DNA from: Candidatus Woesearchaeota archaeon CG10_big_fil_rev_8_21_14_0_10_33_12
Lineage (GTDB): Archaea > Nanobdellota > Nanobdellia > Woesearchaeales > CG1-02-33-12
Length of the DNA stretch: 39,365 bases
Assembly: GCA_002762865.1 (NCBI GenBank)
Contig: PCYE01000008.1
Span: forward strand, 1 to 39,365
Direction: 5' to 3'
Part shown: one piece after another, positions 29,272 through 38,475 of the stretch
Layout of the letters: each line of letters begins with the position of its first letter
Position numbering within the stretch: the stretch's first letter is position 1
Notes under the pieces: model-generated
Databases searched by the model: none
What the model was told of the DNA's origin: nothing
The model's input: the letters and a program-made list of their open reading frames with translations, nothing else
Translations under genes and position numbers: made by a program

Positions 29272-29279
29272 TTTATAAA
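29272..29279 (+). promoter_or_regulatory. Putative TATA box for the HTH-nucleotidyltransferase gene
   Basis: tttataaa ~22-30 nt upstream of ATG 29302, consistent with a near-leaderless transcript. Confidence 0.45.
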
Positions 29280-29301
29280 TGATTTAACATAAATGTTACA
29301 T

Positions 29302-29850
29302 ATGGAACAAAAAAGTTACAAATTAGAGATTATAAGGGTTTTATTAAAAAAGAATAGCCATATTCGGGAGATAGCTAAAAAACTTAATATAAACCATATG
29401 ATGGTAGTTAGGAAGATAAAAGAGCTTTCAAAAGAGAATGTTGTTGATTTTACGCAAGAAGGGAAAAATCAAACTTATTTTCTGAAAAAAACAGCTGAAA
29501 CACAGGCATATGTTTTTATAGCTGAACAATACATTTTGATTCAAGCAATAATCAAATATCCTGGGTTAAGAGGAATTATTGAGAAAATCCAAAGAGATAA
29601 AAGAATAAAATTAGCTGTTCTTTTTGGCTCATATGCAAAAGGGCTTGCAGGAAAAGACAGTGATATTGATATTTTTATTGAAACTAAAAATACAAACCTG
29701 AAAAAGGAACTTGCTCTTATTGACTCAAAATTAAGCATTAAAATAGGAATGTATAACAAGGAAACTAACCTGATTAAGGAAATAGATAAAGATCATGTTA
29801 TAATAAAAGGGATTGAATATTATTATGAAAAAAATCAGTTTTTTGGCTAA
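29302..29850 (+). CDS. HTH-nucleotidyltransferase (MNT-like) fusion protein
   Basis: N-terminal HTH (HIREIAKKLNINHMMVVRKIKELSKENVVDF) then LAVLFGSYAKGLAGKDSDIDIFI, matching GSx10DxD; alternate start at 29293. Confidence 0.85.
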   Translation: MEQKSYKLEIIRVLLKKNSHIREIAKKLNINHMMVVRKIKELSKENVVDFTQEGKNQTYFLKKTAETQAYVFIAEQYILIQAIIKYPGLRGIIEKIQRDKRIKLAVLFGSYAKGLAGKDSDIDIFIETKNTNLKKELALIDSKLSIKIGMYNKETNLIKEIDKDHVIIKGIEYYYEKNQFFG

Positions 29851-30304
29851 ACTCTTTGATGAAGGAAAGCTACAACTTGTGAATCCAAGCGAAGAAATTA
29901 AGGATTCATATATCAAGAAATCAGAAAGCAATCTTATTTCTGCAAAAATTCTCCTGGAAAACAATAAGTTAGAAGAATCTGTTTCTTTAGTTTATTATAG
30001 CATGTATCATATTCTAACTGCATTGCTCTTTAAAGTTGGAATAAAGTGTGAAAATCATTCTGCTTCAATTATTTTGCTTAAAGAATTGTTTTCTATTGAT
30101 AATTCAGGTATATTTTTTGCAAAAGAAGAAAGAGTAGATAAACAGTATTATACTGACTTCAATATAACTAAGCAGGAAATTCTTGAAGCAATCAGAATAG
30201 CAGAAAATTTCAATAAAAGATTGCTGGATTTTATTTCCAAATTAGATAATCAAAAAATAAAAGAATACAGAGAAAAATTTAAAATATTAAATTGGAAAAA
30301 ATAA
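29825..30304 (+). CDS. HEPN-domain protein
   Basis: KDSYIKKSESNLISAKILLENNKLEESVSLVYYSMYHILTALLFKVGIKCENHSAS...VDKQYYTDFNITKQEILEAIRIAENFNKRL; overlaps the nucleotidyltransferase ORF by 26 bp. Confidence 0.75.
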   Translation: MKKISFLAKLFDEGKLQLVNPSEEIKDSYIKKSESNLISAKILLENNKLEESVSLVYYSMYHILTALLFKVGIKCENHSASIILLKELFSIDNSGIFFAKEERVDKQYYTDFNITKQEILEAIRIAENFNKRLLDFISKLDNQKIKEYREKFKILNWKK

Positions 30305-30432
30305 AATAAAACCTTATTCTCCATTAAGCCCAGGAATTTCCTTTAGAATTTCTTTAAAGCATTCAAATTATTATAACTCATACATAACGTTTACTTCTGG
30401 TTTTTTATATAATATAAGTCTATATTTATAAA

Positions 30433-31011
30433 TTATCCCTTGGCGATAAACCTTTGTAATATTGCTTTTTTCCTTTTATAGAATAAATCTTCCTTTCCTA
30501 TGCATTTAAAAATCCTTTTTATCTCAAGGATTTGCTTCTTGGAAAGAATTTTCTCCACATCTGTCTGCCCATTTCCTGCCTTTATAATAATGGGGCAATC
30601 AAGAAGGGTATCATGCTCAATAATTTTAATTCTGCTGTTAATCAGCCTTATGGCCCAAAATGGATATATTTTGCATACATTTGGCCTCAGGCTGTAAACA
30701 TCACATCTTCCGTTATCATTCAGGAAGATGCATCTGCCGTCATTTTTTGTTTTCAGCCTTAAAATCCTGCTATCATCATCCAATTGGGATAATCTTAATG
30801 CCCCTTCAAGTGAAGGATCGCAATTTTTTAAGGCATTAACTGTTTTCTTTTTAAGAGGTGTGTAATCTAGGAAATAGTCATAATTTTTCTTTATTATTTT
30901 TTTTATGTTTCTTGCATCAGTTATACCAACAAAAGTAAATCCTAGATTATTCTTAAAAATACAGCAATGCGGATCTTTACTACATCTTTTGCACTTATTC
31001 CTAAAATCCAT
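30433..31011 (-). CDS. YkgJ-like cysteine cluster protein (putative Zn/Fe-S binding)
   Basis: 192 aa; CKRCSKDPHCC...GRCIFLNDNGRCDVYSLRPNVCKIYPFW. Confidence 0.85.
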   Translation of the reverse strand: MDFRNKCKRCSKDPHCCIFKNNLGFTFVGITDARNIKKIIKKNYDYFLDYTPLKKKTVNALKNCDPSLEGALRLSQLDDDSRILRLKTKNDGRCIFLNDNGRCDVYSLRPNVCKIYPFWAIRLINSRIKIIEHDTLLDCPIIIKAGNGQTDVEKILSKKQILEIKRIFKCIGKEDLFYKRKKAILQRFIAKG

Positions 31012-31165
31012 CTGCAGAAAATAAAGATGCTGACTTAATAAAGTTAACGTGTTTTGCTAGTTTACTCCTGCATTAATAAAGTTTAAAAACAAGCTAAGAT
31101 ATACAATTGAAAGGTTTGATACTAAGAGAAAAGAGTTTTATATGAGGAAATAATTACAATCTAAA

Positions 31166-31933
31166 ATGGGCAAAAAAATACGCATGTTTCCATTCCTTTT
31201 TAGAACTGGGAAATTCAAAGACGGTAACGAAGTGATGAGACTTATTAAAGACGGAAAAGTCAAGGTAGATGACAGAGTCATAATAAATCCTATATTTGAA
31301 TTTCGGCCAAACACCAAATCTGTATATATCAATGGTAAAAAGATTGAAGGACAGAAAGAGGAATTATATTTCATATTCAACAAGCCCCAAGGAGTGATAT
31401 GCCAAAAGAATGACCCAAAGGGCAGGCCTAGCATCTGGGACTGGCTGAAGTCTCATTCAGACCTTAAAGAAGAAGAAATAAATTCTCTTGTCAGTGTTGG
31501 TAGGATTGACATAAATACAGAAGGACTTCTTATATTGACAAATGACAGCAGTCTTGTCAATCAGGTGCTTCAGCCAAAGAATCATATTGAAAAGGAATAT
31601 TATGCTATAGTAAAAGATTTTCTGTCTGATAAAGCAGTTTCACAGTTAGAGGAAGGAATTGACATAATTGTAGGATATAAAGGCAAAAAGAAAAAAATTC
31701 ATGCCCTCCCAGCGAAAGTAAGGATTTTGTCAAGGAATCAAAGCAAAAGCGAAATCATGCTTGAAATCTGCGAGGGAAAAAGAAGGCAGGTAAGAGAGAT
31801 GCTTAATGCTGTCGGAAATCCTGTAACATTCCTGAGAAGAGAAAGGATTGGAAAAATTCTGCTGGAAGATTTGAAAGTTGGAAAGATAAAAAACATATCA
31901 AAAGAAGAAATTCAGAATCTTTTGTTTAAATAA
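31166..31933 (+). CDS. RsuA/RluB-type pseudouridine synthase with N-terminal S4 domain
   Basis: 255 aa; S4-like VMRLIKDGKVKVDDRVI; FIFNKPQGVICQKNDPKGRPS; VGRIDINTEGLLILTND (catalytic Asp motif); EICEGKRRQVREMLNAVGNPVTFLRRERIG. Confidence 0.93.
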   Translation: MGKKIRMFPFLFRTGKFKDGNEVMRLIKDGKVKVDDRVIINPIFEFRPNTKSVYINGKKIEGQKEELYFIFNKPQGVICQKNDPKGRPSIWDWLKSHSDLKEEEINSLVSVGRIDINTEGLLILTNDSSLVNQVLQPKNHIEKEYYAIVKDFLSDKAVSQLEEGIDIIVGYKGKKKKIHALPAKVRILSRNQSKSEIMLEICEGKRRQVREMLNAVGNPVTFLRRERIGKILLEDLKVGKIKNISKEEIQNLLFK

Positions 31934-31934
31934 T

Positions 31935-32106
31935 CACAAAATTCTCAAGAATGTTGTATATAACTATTGTAGCCTTATCTGTTTTCTCCCAGGTAAAGTT
32001 AGGAATGAACAAGTTTCTTCTGGTCGATAAAACTAGACTAACAAAAGAATTTAAAGCTTTTAGCACATATTGGGATGAGCCAAGGTTTTTTATTGTAAAT
32101 CAATTT
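31935..32106 (-). pseudogene. Possible decayed C-terminus of a GT4-type glycosyltransferase
   Basis: Reverse-strand open frame ...[36 protein letters not shown][ST]WEKxxxxT..VY is typical of GT4 C-termini; no usable start, stop just upstream. Confidence 0.25.
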
Positions 32107-32146
32107 ACGCCAATATGCCAAAGAAGAATAAGAAACAAAAACCGAC

Positions 32147-33337
32147 TTAGTTTGCTGGCTTGACTGGTTCTGCAAGGTATTTTACTCTTGCTTCATAGAA
32201 GCGCTTCTTGCCGTCTTCGACAATTGCTTCTATCAGCTTTGCACTGTCAGCTGATTCCTTCCTCAATCTTGCAATCTCTTCTGTAGATTCAGTCTGGAAT
32301 GCAACTATTGCGTCGACTAGTTTCTGTACTGAAGGTGCATTGAATGTTGAGCCATATCCTGCTTCCAAAGCTGCCTTGTCAAGCTCTCTTTCCATTGAAG
32401 CTATGTCTTCCAGACCTTTGTTCATGCCCTCTTTCATTGCCTCAACAGTTTGTGTTGTCTCATGCAATCCATAAGAAGCTGTATAAACAGCATCCATTAC
32501 AGTAAATACATGTTCATTTGTTGTGAAAAATGATATAGCTTTCCTGTAAACCTGGTCTTTTAGCTGGTGTGTTTGGCTCAATCTTCCGACAAGCACTTCG
32601 CCAACGTTATAGCCATTCTTTAAGTTTTCAGTTATATCCTTGATAAGCTGATACTTCCTATCTTCATCTACAATAGCCCTGTCAGCCACGTCTCTTTCAA
32701 GCTGTAATCTTGACTGATCCTGGTCTGATACACCCTTTGCCATTGCATCATCAAATGCTGCCTTTGCAGAATTGAATTTTTCTTTTGTAGTATTGAGATT
32801 CTTTTCCTGTGCTTCCATGACCTTGTATGCCAGTGTTTCTGCATCCTTAAGTGCAAACCTGAAATCCATATAACCATCCATTATTATCTTTTCTTTGTCA
32901 AGTTGTTCCTTCGTATCCCATGTGACATCGTTATAAAGGTCTCTTATCTTCTCGAACCTTTTGTGAGGAGTCCCTCTTGTAAACTTCATCAACCACTGCT
33001 GTGTTCTTTCTCCTGCAGAAATTTTTCCGTCTGCTAGCTGTTCAACTAACTTCTTGGAGTCGTCTCTTATAGAATTAAACATACCTGTGATTTTTTTATA
33101 TCTCTGCGAAACATTCATGTCTTCGACATTGTCTCTTACCATCTGGCTGAATGTGCTTATGTACTGCAATGTTTCAGCAATAGCCAGCACTTCAGGCTGA
33201 GAAACAGTCACTACATCCTGCAATAATGTTGCTAATTGGCTTTCCTCTCCTTTCTGGAGCTGAATTCCAAGTTGGTCTAATACCCTAACTGCCTTTTGTA
33301 AATAACCTTTTGTTAATGTTTCTAGATTGTTTTTCAT
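32147..33337 (-). CDS. Coiled-coil protein, weakly TelA-like; member of the three-gene module
   Basis: ORF track starts 33412; ATG 33337 (MKNNLETLTKGYLQKAVRVLDQLG...) placed downstream of a TATA-like element; 396 aa, almost entirely helical. Confidence 0.7.
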   Translation of the reverse strand: MKNNLETLTKGYLQKAVRVLDQLGIQLQKGEESQLATLLQDVVTVSQPEVLAIAETLQYISTFSQMVRDNVEDMNVSQRYKKITGMFNSIRDDSKKLVEQLADGKISAGERTQQWLMKFTRGTPHKRFEKIRDLYNDVTWDTKEQLDKEKIIMDGYMDFRFALKDAETLAYKVMEAQEKNLNTTKEKFNSAKAAFDDAMAKGVSDQDQSRLQLERDVADRAIVDEDRKYQLIKDITENLKNGYNVGEVLVGRLSQTHQLKDQVYRKAISFFTTNEHVFTVMDAVYTASYGLHETTQTVEAMKEGMNKGLEDIASMERELDKAALEAGYGSTFNAPSVQKLVDAIVAFQTESTEEIARLRKESADSAKLIEAIVEDGKKRFYEARVKYLAEPVKPAN

Positions 33338-33360
33338 AATAGTTTTAAGAAATATTGCTC

Positions 33361-33428
33361 TGTTTATAAATGTTATGTTTTTGTATCTATTAAGCAATAG
33401 TATCAAATACAAACATTTAAAAATAAAC
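33361..33428. promoter_or_regulatory. Divergent promoter region of the coiled-coil module
   Basis: tttataaa at ~33363-33370 suits the minus gene (ATG 33337); catttaaaaataaa at ~33414-33427 suits the plus gene (ATG 33449). Confidence 0.4.
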
Positions 33429-33448
33429 CTACAATACCACCTATTATT

Positions 33449-34996
33449 ATGGTTGACAAAGGAATTGTTAAATTACCTATAGATAAAGATGGCAAAGTTG
33501 ATATTTCATCATTCTTAAAAGCTAAAAGGCATGCTGTCGAGATAGCGTCTGATGATGAAGAAGTCAAAAGGTTGTTTAATATAGAAAATGAGAAGAAAGC
33601 ATTTGCTGATGCCATGGTTGAAGCAGCAGAGGCAAGAAATGATAGTTCTATTACTCAAGAAGTTGCAACAAAGGCAACAGAAAGAGTATATGACAAGTTC
33701 TTTGTATTTGACAAGCCTCCGACAGGCTTAAGGACAAGGCTAATGAATCTATATCTTAATAGGGTAAATGCAGTCTATAAACCAGCCATAGTAACCGTAG
33801 CTACAATAGCGATAGTTACAGGCAGTGTTTTAACTGTAAATTATACAATGCACAATGCGCATGAGGCAAAACTTGCAAAACAGGAAATTACTGTAGAAAG
33901 GACAATTGATGATTTATTCCAGTCTATGATGAACCTAAAAAATCAGATGAAAGAAATTTCAACTTATGTTTCTGAAAAAACACCAGTAGATTCTTCTGAC
34001 CTTGATAATATAATTACTCTTGCTGAAGGCCAGCTTAGAAGCACTGACCTTTTCTTCGCTCAGTATAAACCTACAGAAGAACAGGTCACAAGAGAAAATT
34101 ATATTGAAGCAGGAAAGACAGCAGATACCATTAAAGGTATATTGGCTCAGGTTGGCCAGCAGTTAAGCAAAGGAAAGGATATGATTGCAGTCAATGATGG
34201 CTTAATTGTTGTAAAGCAAAGTCTTGATTCTCTTATTGGCGAAGTGAGAAGCGCAAAGCCAGTGGATGTATTGATGGACAAAGCAAATACTGCCTATCAG
34301 TCAGGTATATCTACAGTAGAGCATAGGCAGTTGAAAGAAGCACAAGGATACAGGCAAGAACTTGAAAAGATTAAGACAAATGTACATCAGTTTGCACCAA
34401 TGCCTGCAGAGCTTGACAAAGCATACCAAGCTATAATGAATATTGTCCAACACGAACCAACAAAACAATGGGCAGAAAAGATGTATTTAGAAGGAAATAC
34501 ATATGTCAAAAATGTTGATATTCCTAATTTAGAACAAATAACTCAAGATTTATCAGATAAAGCAGCTATATTGGCACAAGAATATGAAATATTTATAGTA
34601 AAGAATCCAAATCGGGATATAAGAACTGTTTGGGATATTGAGTGGTATGAAACTGAGAGGGGCAGGGAAAAAGTAACAAGAGTTGACTTCTTTGCTAGAG
34701 CCCAAGCTACAAAAAATGGAAATATAATCCCGCTCACATTTTATGATGTAGCAGAAGATAAGACTGTAACAGTAGAAACATTTGGAGTTAGGATTTCAGG
34801 CGATGAGCTGGGAGGGGTTTCTGATGAAACAATGATGGATGAGTTTAAGGTCTTTGTAGGCTTAGGAGAATACCAGAAAACTCCTTTGATAGTAAAAGAA
34901 AGAGGGTATCCTGATGAAGAGGTAAGATACACTTCTTCAAGCACAAATAAAGTGCTGCCATTTTCAGATAAGACTTCAAAGGTACCAAATAATTGA
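33449..34996 (+). CDS. Single-TM coiled-coil protein of unknown function; member of the three-gene module
   Basis: 515 aa; TM segment AIVTVATIAIVTGSVLTVNYTM after a ~110-aa N-terminal region; long helical region; C-terminal beta-rich domain (DIRTVWDIEWYETERGREKVTRVDFFARAQ...). Confidence 0.75.
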   Translation: MVDKGIVKLPIDKDGKVDISSFLKAKRHAVEIASDDEEVKRLFNIENEKKAFADAMVEAAEARNDSSITQEVATKATERVYDKFFVFDKPPTGLRTRLMNLYLNRVNAVYKPAIVTVATIAIVTGSVLTVNYTMHNAHEAKLAKQEITVERTIDDLFQSMMNLKNQMKEISTYVSEKTPVDSSDLDNIITLAEGQLRSTDLFFAQYKPTEEQVTRENYIEAGKTADTIKGILAQVGQQLSKGKDMIAVNDGLIVVKQSLDSLIGEVRSAKPVDVLMDKANTAYQSGISTVEHRQLKEAQGYRQELEKIKTNVHQFAPMPAELDKAYQAIMNIVQHEPTKQWAEKMYLEGNTYVKNVDIPNLEQITQDLSDKAAILAQEYEIFIVKNPNRDIRTVWDIEWYETERGREKVTRVDFFARAQATKNGNIIPLTFYDVAEDKTVTVETFGVRISGDELGGVSDETMMDEFKVFVGLGEYQKTPLIVKERGYPDEEVRYTSSSTNKVLPFSDKTSKVPNN

Positions 34997-35043
34997 TTAA
35001 AATAATATTTATAATCATATTAAAAACAAAAAAGGAATAAAAC

Positions 35044-36501
35044 ATGGCTAAAAGCGGAAGATCAGTAAAAAGCGAAATTGAAAGCATTGCTAATAATTTG
35101 TATAGTGAGTATTCTGCAGTCAATAGTAAAGTAGAGCAGTATGAATGCAGCATAAAGAAAGTGTCTTCTGAAAGAGAGGATATTCTATTGAGGCTAGCTA
35201 AGACTTATCTTTCTGAGCTTGATGCTGATAATATCCAAAGGACATTAAAGGAAGTTCAGGCTGAAGTCCAGAGCATATTCAAGCAAAAACAGCAGAGAAG
35301 AACTGAGCTTACTTCAATTATGGAAGAGTCAGAGGAGAAAAGAGAAACTCTTCAGAAAAAAGTCAACAGCCTTATTGAAAAGTTAAATGACAAAGTTGCA
35401 AGAAGAGATGAACTTTCAGCAAAAGCAGGAGCAGAATTGAAAAGGGATCCTACTTACAAGCCATTAACACAGAGAGCTAATTCTTTAAGGTCAGACTTAG
35501 AGAAAGATGAAAAAATCTTAAAGTCAACTACTGCAGACTTTGCACAGAAAAGAAAAGCTATTGAAAGCAATAATTTCTCTAAGTATTTATTGAATAGTAA
35601 GTATGATCCAGAACATCAAAGATTCTTTGATGGATGGATTGCAAAAGCTGTTGCATGCAATAACGACAATAAGCAACCCATTGGTTTTGTAGAAGTGAAG
35701 AAAGCTTATGATTATCTTAAAAGAATGCCAGAGCTTATGAAAAAAAACTATGAAGAAAGGGTTTCACAGCTTGAGGCGCTTGAAGTAAAAATTAACAAGG
35801 CAGAAAAAGCTGCATCTGATGCGGTTGGCTTGACCAAAATATTTGGAGAGATAGATGCATTAATTGCAGAGAAGAAGAAAACAGAGTCACAGGTTGATTC
35901 TGAAGTGCAGACTTATGGAAGATATGCAGCAGAAAAGAAATCAATGGAAAATACTAAAGGCCAATATCATTCAGCGGCAGTGCAAAAACTAAAAACATTC
36001 CTTAAGAGCCAGCAGATTACTGATCTTAAGGCAAGAGCAAGGGCAACACCATGCACTGAAGATGACAGTCTTGTTAACAGAATTGAAGAAATAGATAGGG
36101 AAGTAAGAAAACTCAAAGACGGGTCTAAGACAACAAGGGCAAAAGCAGAAGACATGTCTGATTTGTATAATGGAATAAGAAGAATATTAAACAAGTTTGA
36201 CAACAATGGTTATGCCTCTTCAAGATCATATTTTAGCCCAGGACTTGACATGGATTCATATCTTTCAGGATACATATGTGGCAAATACTCTGAAAGAGTT
36301 GTCTGGAATCACATAGAAAGCAGACATCATATAAAGCCAGTAGAGTCTTATTCATCATATTCAGGCTCAAGCTATGGCGGACCAAGCAGTTCAAGCTCAC
36401 CGTCTTCTTCACATAGAAGCGGCGGAGGATTTGGTGGAGGCTCAGGATTTGGCGGCGGAGGATTTGGCGGCGGAGCTAGAATAGGCGGCAGAGGATTCTA
36501 A
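35044..36501 (+). CDS. Coiled-coil protein with Ser-rich then Gly/Phe-rich C-terminal tail; member of the three-gene module
   Basis: 485 aa; tail SSYSGSSYGGPSSSSSPSSSHRSGGGFGGGSGFGGGGFGGGARIGGRGF; SD-like aaggaa before ATG. Confidence 0.75.
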   Translation: MAKSGRSVKSEIESIANNLYSEYSAVNSKVEQYECSIKKVSSEREDILLRLAKTYLSELDADNIQRTLKEVQAEVQSIFKQKQQRRTELTSIMEESEEKRETLQKKVNSLIEKLNDKVARRDELSAKAGAELKRDPTYKPLTQRANSLRSDLEKDEKILKSTTADFAQKRKAIESNNFSKYLLNSKYDPEHQRFFDGWIAKAVACNNDNKQPIGFVEVKKAYDYLKRMPELMKKNYEERVSQLEALEVKINKAEKAASDAVGLTKIFGEIDALIAEKKKTESQVDSEVQTYGRYAAEKKSMENTKGQYHSAAVQKLKTFLKSQQITDLKARARATPCTEDDSLVNRIEEIDREVRKLKDGSKTTRAKAEDMSDLYNGIRRILNKFDNNGYASSRSYFSPGLDMDSYLSGYICGKYSERVVWNHIESRHHIKPVESYSSYSGSSYGGPSSSSSPSSSHRSGGGFGGGSGFGGGGFGGGARIGGRGF

Positions 36502-36601
36502 GAACTATTTTTTATTTTATTGAAAATTTTATCTATAACTCTAACTCCAAACTTAATTGAAAAAATAAAACAAAAAAATTAGCTTTCTGTCGCAGACTTT
36601 C

Positions 36602-37762
36602 TTACAATCCAGCTTCTTTTTTCAGGATTTCTGCCTTGTCTGTTTTCTCCCATGTAAAGTCAGGGTCGCTTCTTCCAAAATGGCCATAGCAAGCTGTTTT
36701 CCTGTAGATTGGCCTTCTTAAGTCAAGGTTTTTTATTATGTTTGCCGGCTTGAAGCTGAAGTGCTTTCTCACAAGCTCTTCTATTTTTTCCTCAGGAATC
36801 TTGTTTGTCCTGAATGTATTTACCAGTATGGAAACTGGCTCTGCAACCCCAATGCTGTAGGCAACCTGTATCTCGCATTTGTCTGCAAGACCTGCTGCAA
36901 CTATGTTTTTTGCAACATATCTTGCCATATAGGAAGCTGACCTGTCTACCTTGCTTGGGTCTTTTCCAGAGAAACAGCCTCCGCCATGGGAGCCATGCCC
37001 TCCGTAAGTGTCAACTATAATCTTTCTTCCTGTAACCCCTGTATCTCCCGGGGGACCGCCAATAACAAAACGCCCTGTTGAATTAATGTGGTATTTTGTT
37101 TCTTTTGTTAAATATTTTCCACAGACAGGTTTTATAACCTCTTGAAGAATATCTTTTCTTATTTTTTCTTCACTAACATCTGGGTCATGCTGTGCAGCTA
37201 TGACAACTGTTGTAACATTGGCAGGAAATCCATTTTTATATTCTACAGTAACCTGTGATTTTCCATCAGGCCTTAAGTATGGCAAAATCTTTTTTTTTCT
37301 TACCTCTGCAAGCCTCAGGCAGAGTTTATGAGCTAACACAATTGGCAGGGGCATAAGCTCTTTTGTCTCGTTGGTTGCATATCCAAACATCATTCCCTGG
37401 TCGCCTGCACCCTGCTCATGCTTTTCAGTTGCTGTAACACCCTGGGATATATCTGGGCTTTGCTTATGAATTGAGCTAAGAACTCCGACATCATTATAAT
37501 TAAAGCCATATTCAGGCTTTGTATAGCCAATTTTTTTTATTGTGTCTCTCACAATTTTTTGGGTATCCACATAAGTGTTTGTTGTTACCTCTCCTGCTAC
37601 AATGACAAGCCCTGTTGTTACAAGTGTTTCAACAGCAACCCTTCCATTTGGGTCTTTGCTGTAAACTGCATCCAGGAATGCATCTGATATCTGGTCGCAT
37701 ATTTTGTCCGGATGCCCTTCTGTTACACTCTCTGATGTGAATAAATAGTTTTTATCACTCAT
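36602..37762 (-). CDS. metK: S-adenosylmethionine synthetase, bacterial/eukaryotic MetK type
   Basis: 386 aa; [101 protein letters not shown]. Confidence 0.97.
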   Translation of the reverse strand: MSDKNYLFTSESVTEGHPDKICDQISDAFLDAVYSKDPNGRVAVETLVTTGLVIVAGEVTTNTYVDTQKIVRDTIKKIGYTKPEYGFNYNDVGVLSSIHKQSPDISQGVTATEKHEQGAGDQGMMFGYATNETKELMPLPIVLAHKLCLRLAEVRKKKILPYLRPDGKSQVTVEYKNGFPANVTTVVIAAQHDPDVSEEKIRKDILQEVIKPVCGKYLTKETKYHINSTGRFVIGGPPGDTGVTGRKIIVDTYGGHGSHGGGCFSGKDPSKVDRSASYMARYVAKNIVAAGLADKCEIQVAYSIGVAEPVSILVNTFRTNKIPEEKIEELVRKHFSFKPANIIKNLDLRRPIYRKTACYGHFGRSDPDFTWEKTDKAEILKKEAGL

Positions 37763-37810
37763 TGTTTATCTCCCTCCCTTAATTAAAACTAAGAAAAAGC
37801 TTAATTAATC

Positions 37811-37820
37811 CCTATAAAAA
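37811..37820 (-). promoter_or_regulatory. Putative TATA box for metK
   Basis: Minus strand GGTTTTTATAGGG ~50 nt upstream of the ATG. Confidence 0.35.
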
Positions 37821-37920
37821 CCTTCTTGATAATAATATTCCAAAGAGAATAATTTTAATGTTATTTATTATAAGAATGTAATGTATTAATGTATTAAAGG
37901 AGTAGTGCCAAAAAGAGAGA

Positions 37921-38475
37921 TTATTCAACATTTTTTATGATAAAATCATCAAGAACGCTTCCAGCAACCTCAAGCTCGCTGCCGGCAAGCCCATAATCAC
38001 CATAATTTGCCAAGATCCTGCATGCCATTGTTGTATCATATACTGAATAACCTGCTACTAGCAAAGCAACATTACTGCCAGTATCAAATAGCTTAATCTT
38101 TGCCTTTCCCGGCTCAAAATCCTGGTCGCATTTTGCAGGATAATCCATTATCTCTGCTGCTACTGTGTTAACGCAAGGTCCTCCAACTATAATGATATTC
38201 TGCTCTTTTATATTGTCTATTTCAGTATCCAATACAATTACCCCTGATTCAAAAGGTGGTCCAAGGCTTGTTGCTATATTAATAGCCCCTATCATATCAC
38301 CTGTCTTGGCATTTTCCCCAACAATTATTATTGAATTTAATATATCTTTGCTCACAAATGGCTTTGGGTAATTTGTTAGGTCAAGATTTTTTATTGCTAG
38401 TGCTGAAACTGTAAAAATCATTATTGCAATAATATAAAAGAAAATTATATTTTTAGTTTTTTTCCCTATCACCAT
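37921..38475 (-). CDS. Short S-layer-like surface protein
   Basis: 184 aa; N-terminal TM/signal; IIVGGPCVNTVAAEIMDYPAKCDQDFEPGKAKIKLFDTGSNVALLVAGYSVYDTTMACRILANY resembles the C-terminal region of DPANN S-layer proteins. Confidence 0.65.
   Translation of the reverse strand: MVIGKKTKNIIFFYIIAIMIFTVSALAIKNLDLTNYPKPFVSKDILNSIIIVGENAKTGDMIGAINIATSLGPPFESGVIVLDTEIDNIKEQNIIIVGGPCVNTVAAEIMDYPAKCDQDFEPGKAKIKLFDTGSNVALLVAGYSVYDTTMACRILANYGDYGLAGSELEVAGSVLDDFIIKNVE

Noticed and set aside
30305-30375. Reverse-strand fragment FECFKEILKEIPGLNGE*
   Set aside because: Only 17 codons after two in-frame stops; may be a gene relic but too short to support.
31951-32163. 70-aa plus-strand ORF MLYITIVALSVFSQVKLGMNK...
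   Set aside because: No SD, no family resemblance; the opposite strand shows a better explained relic.
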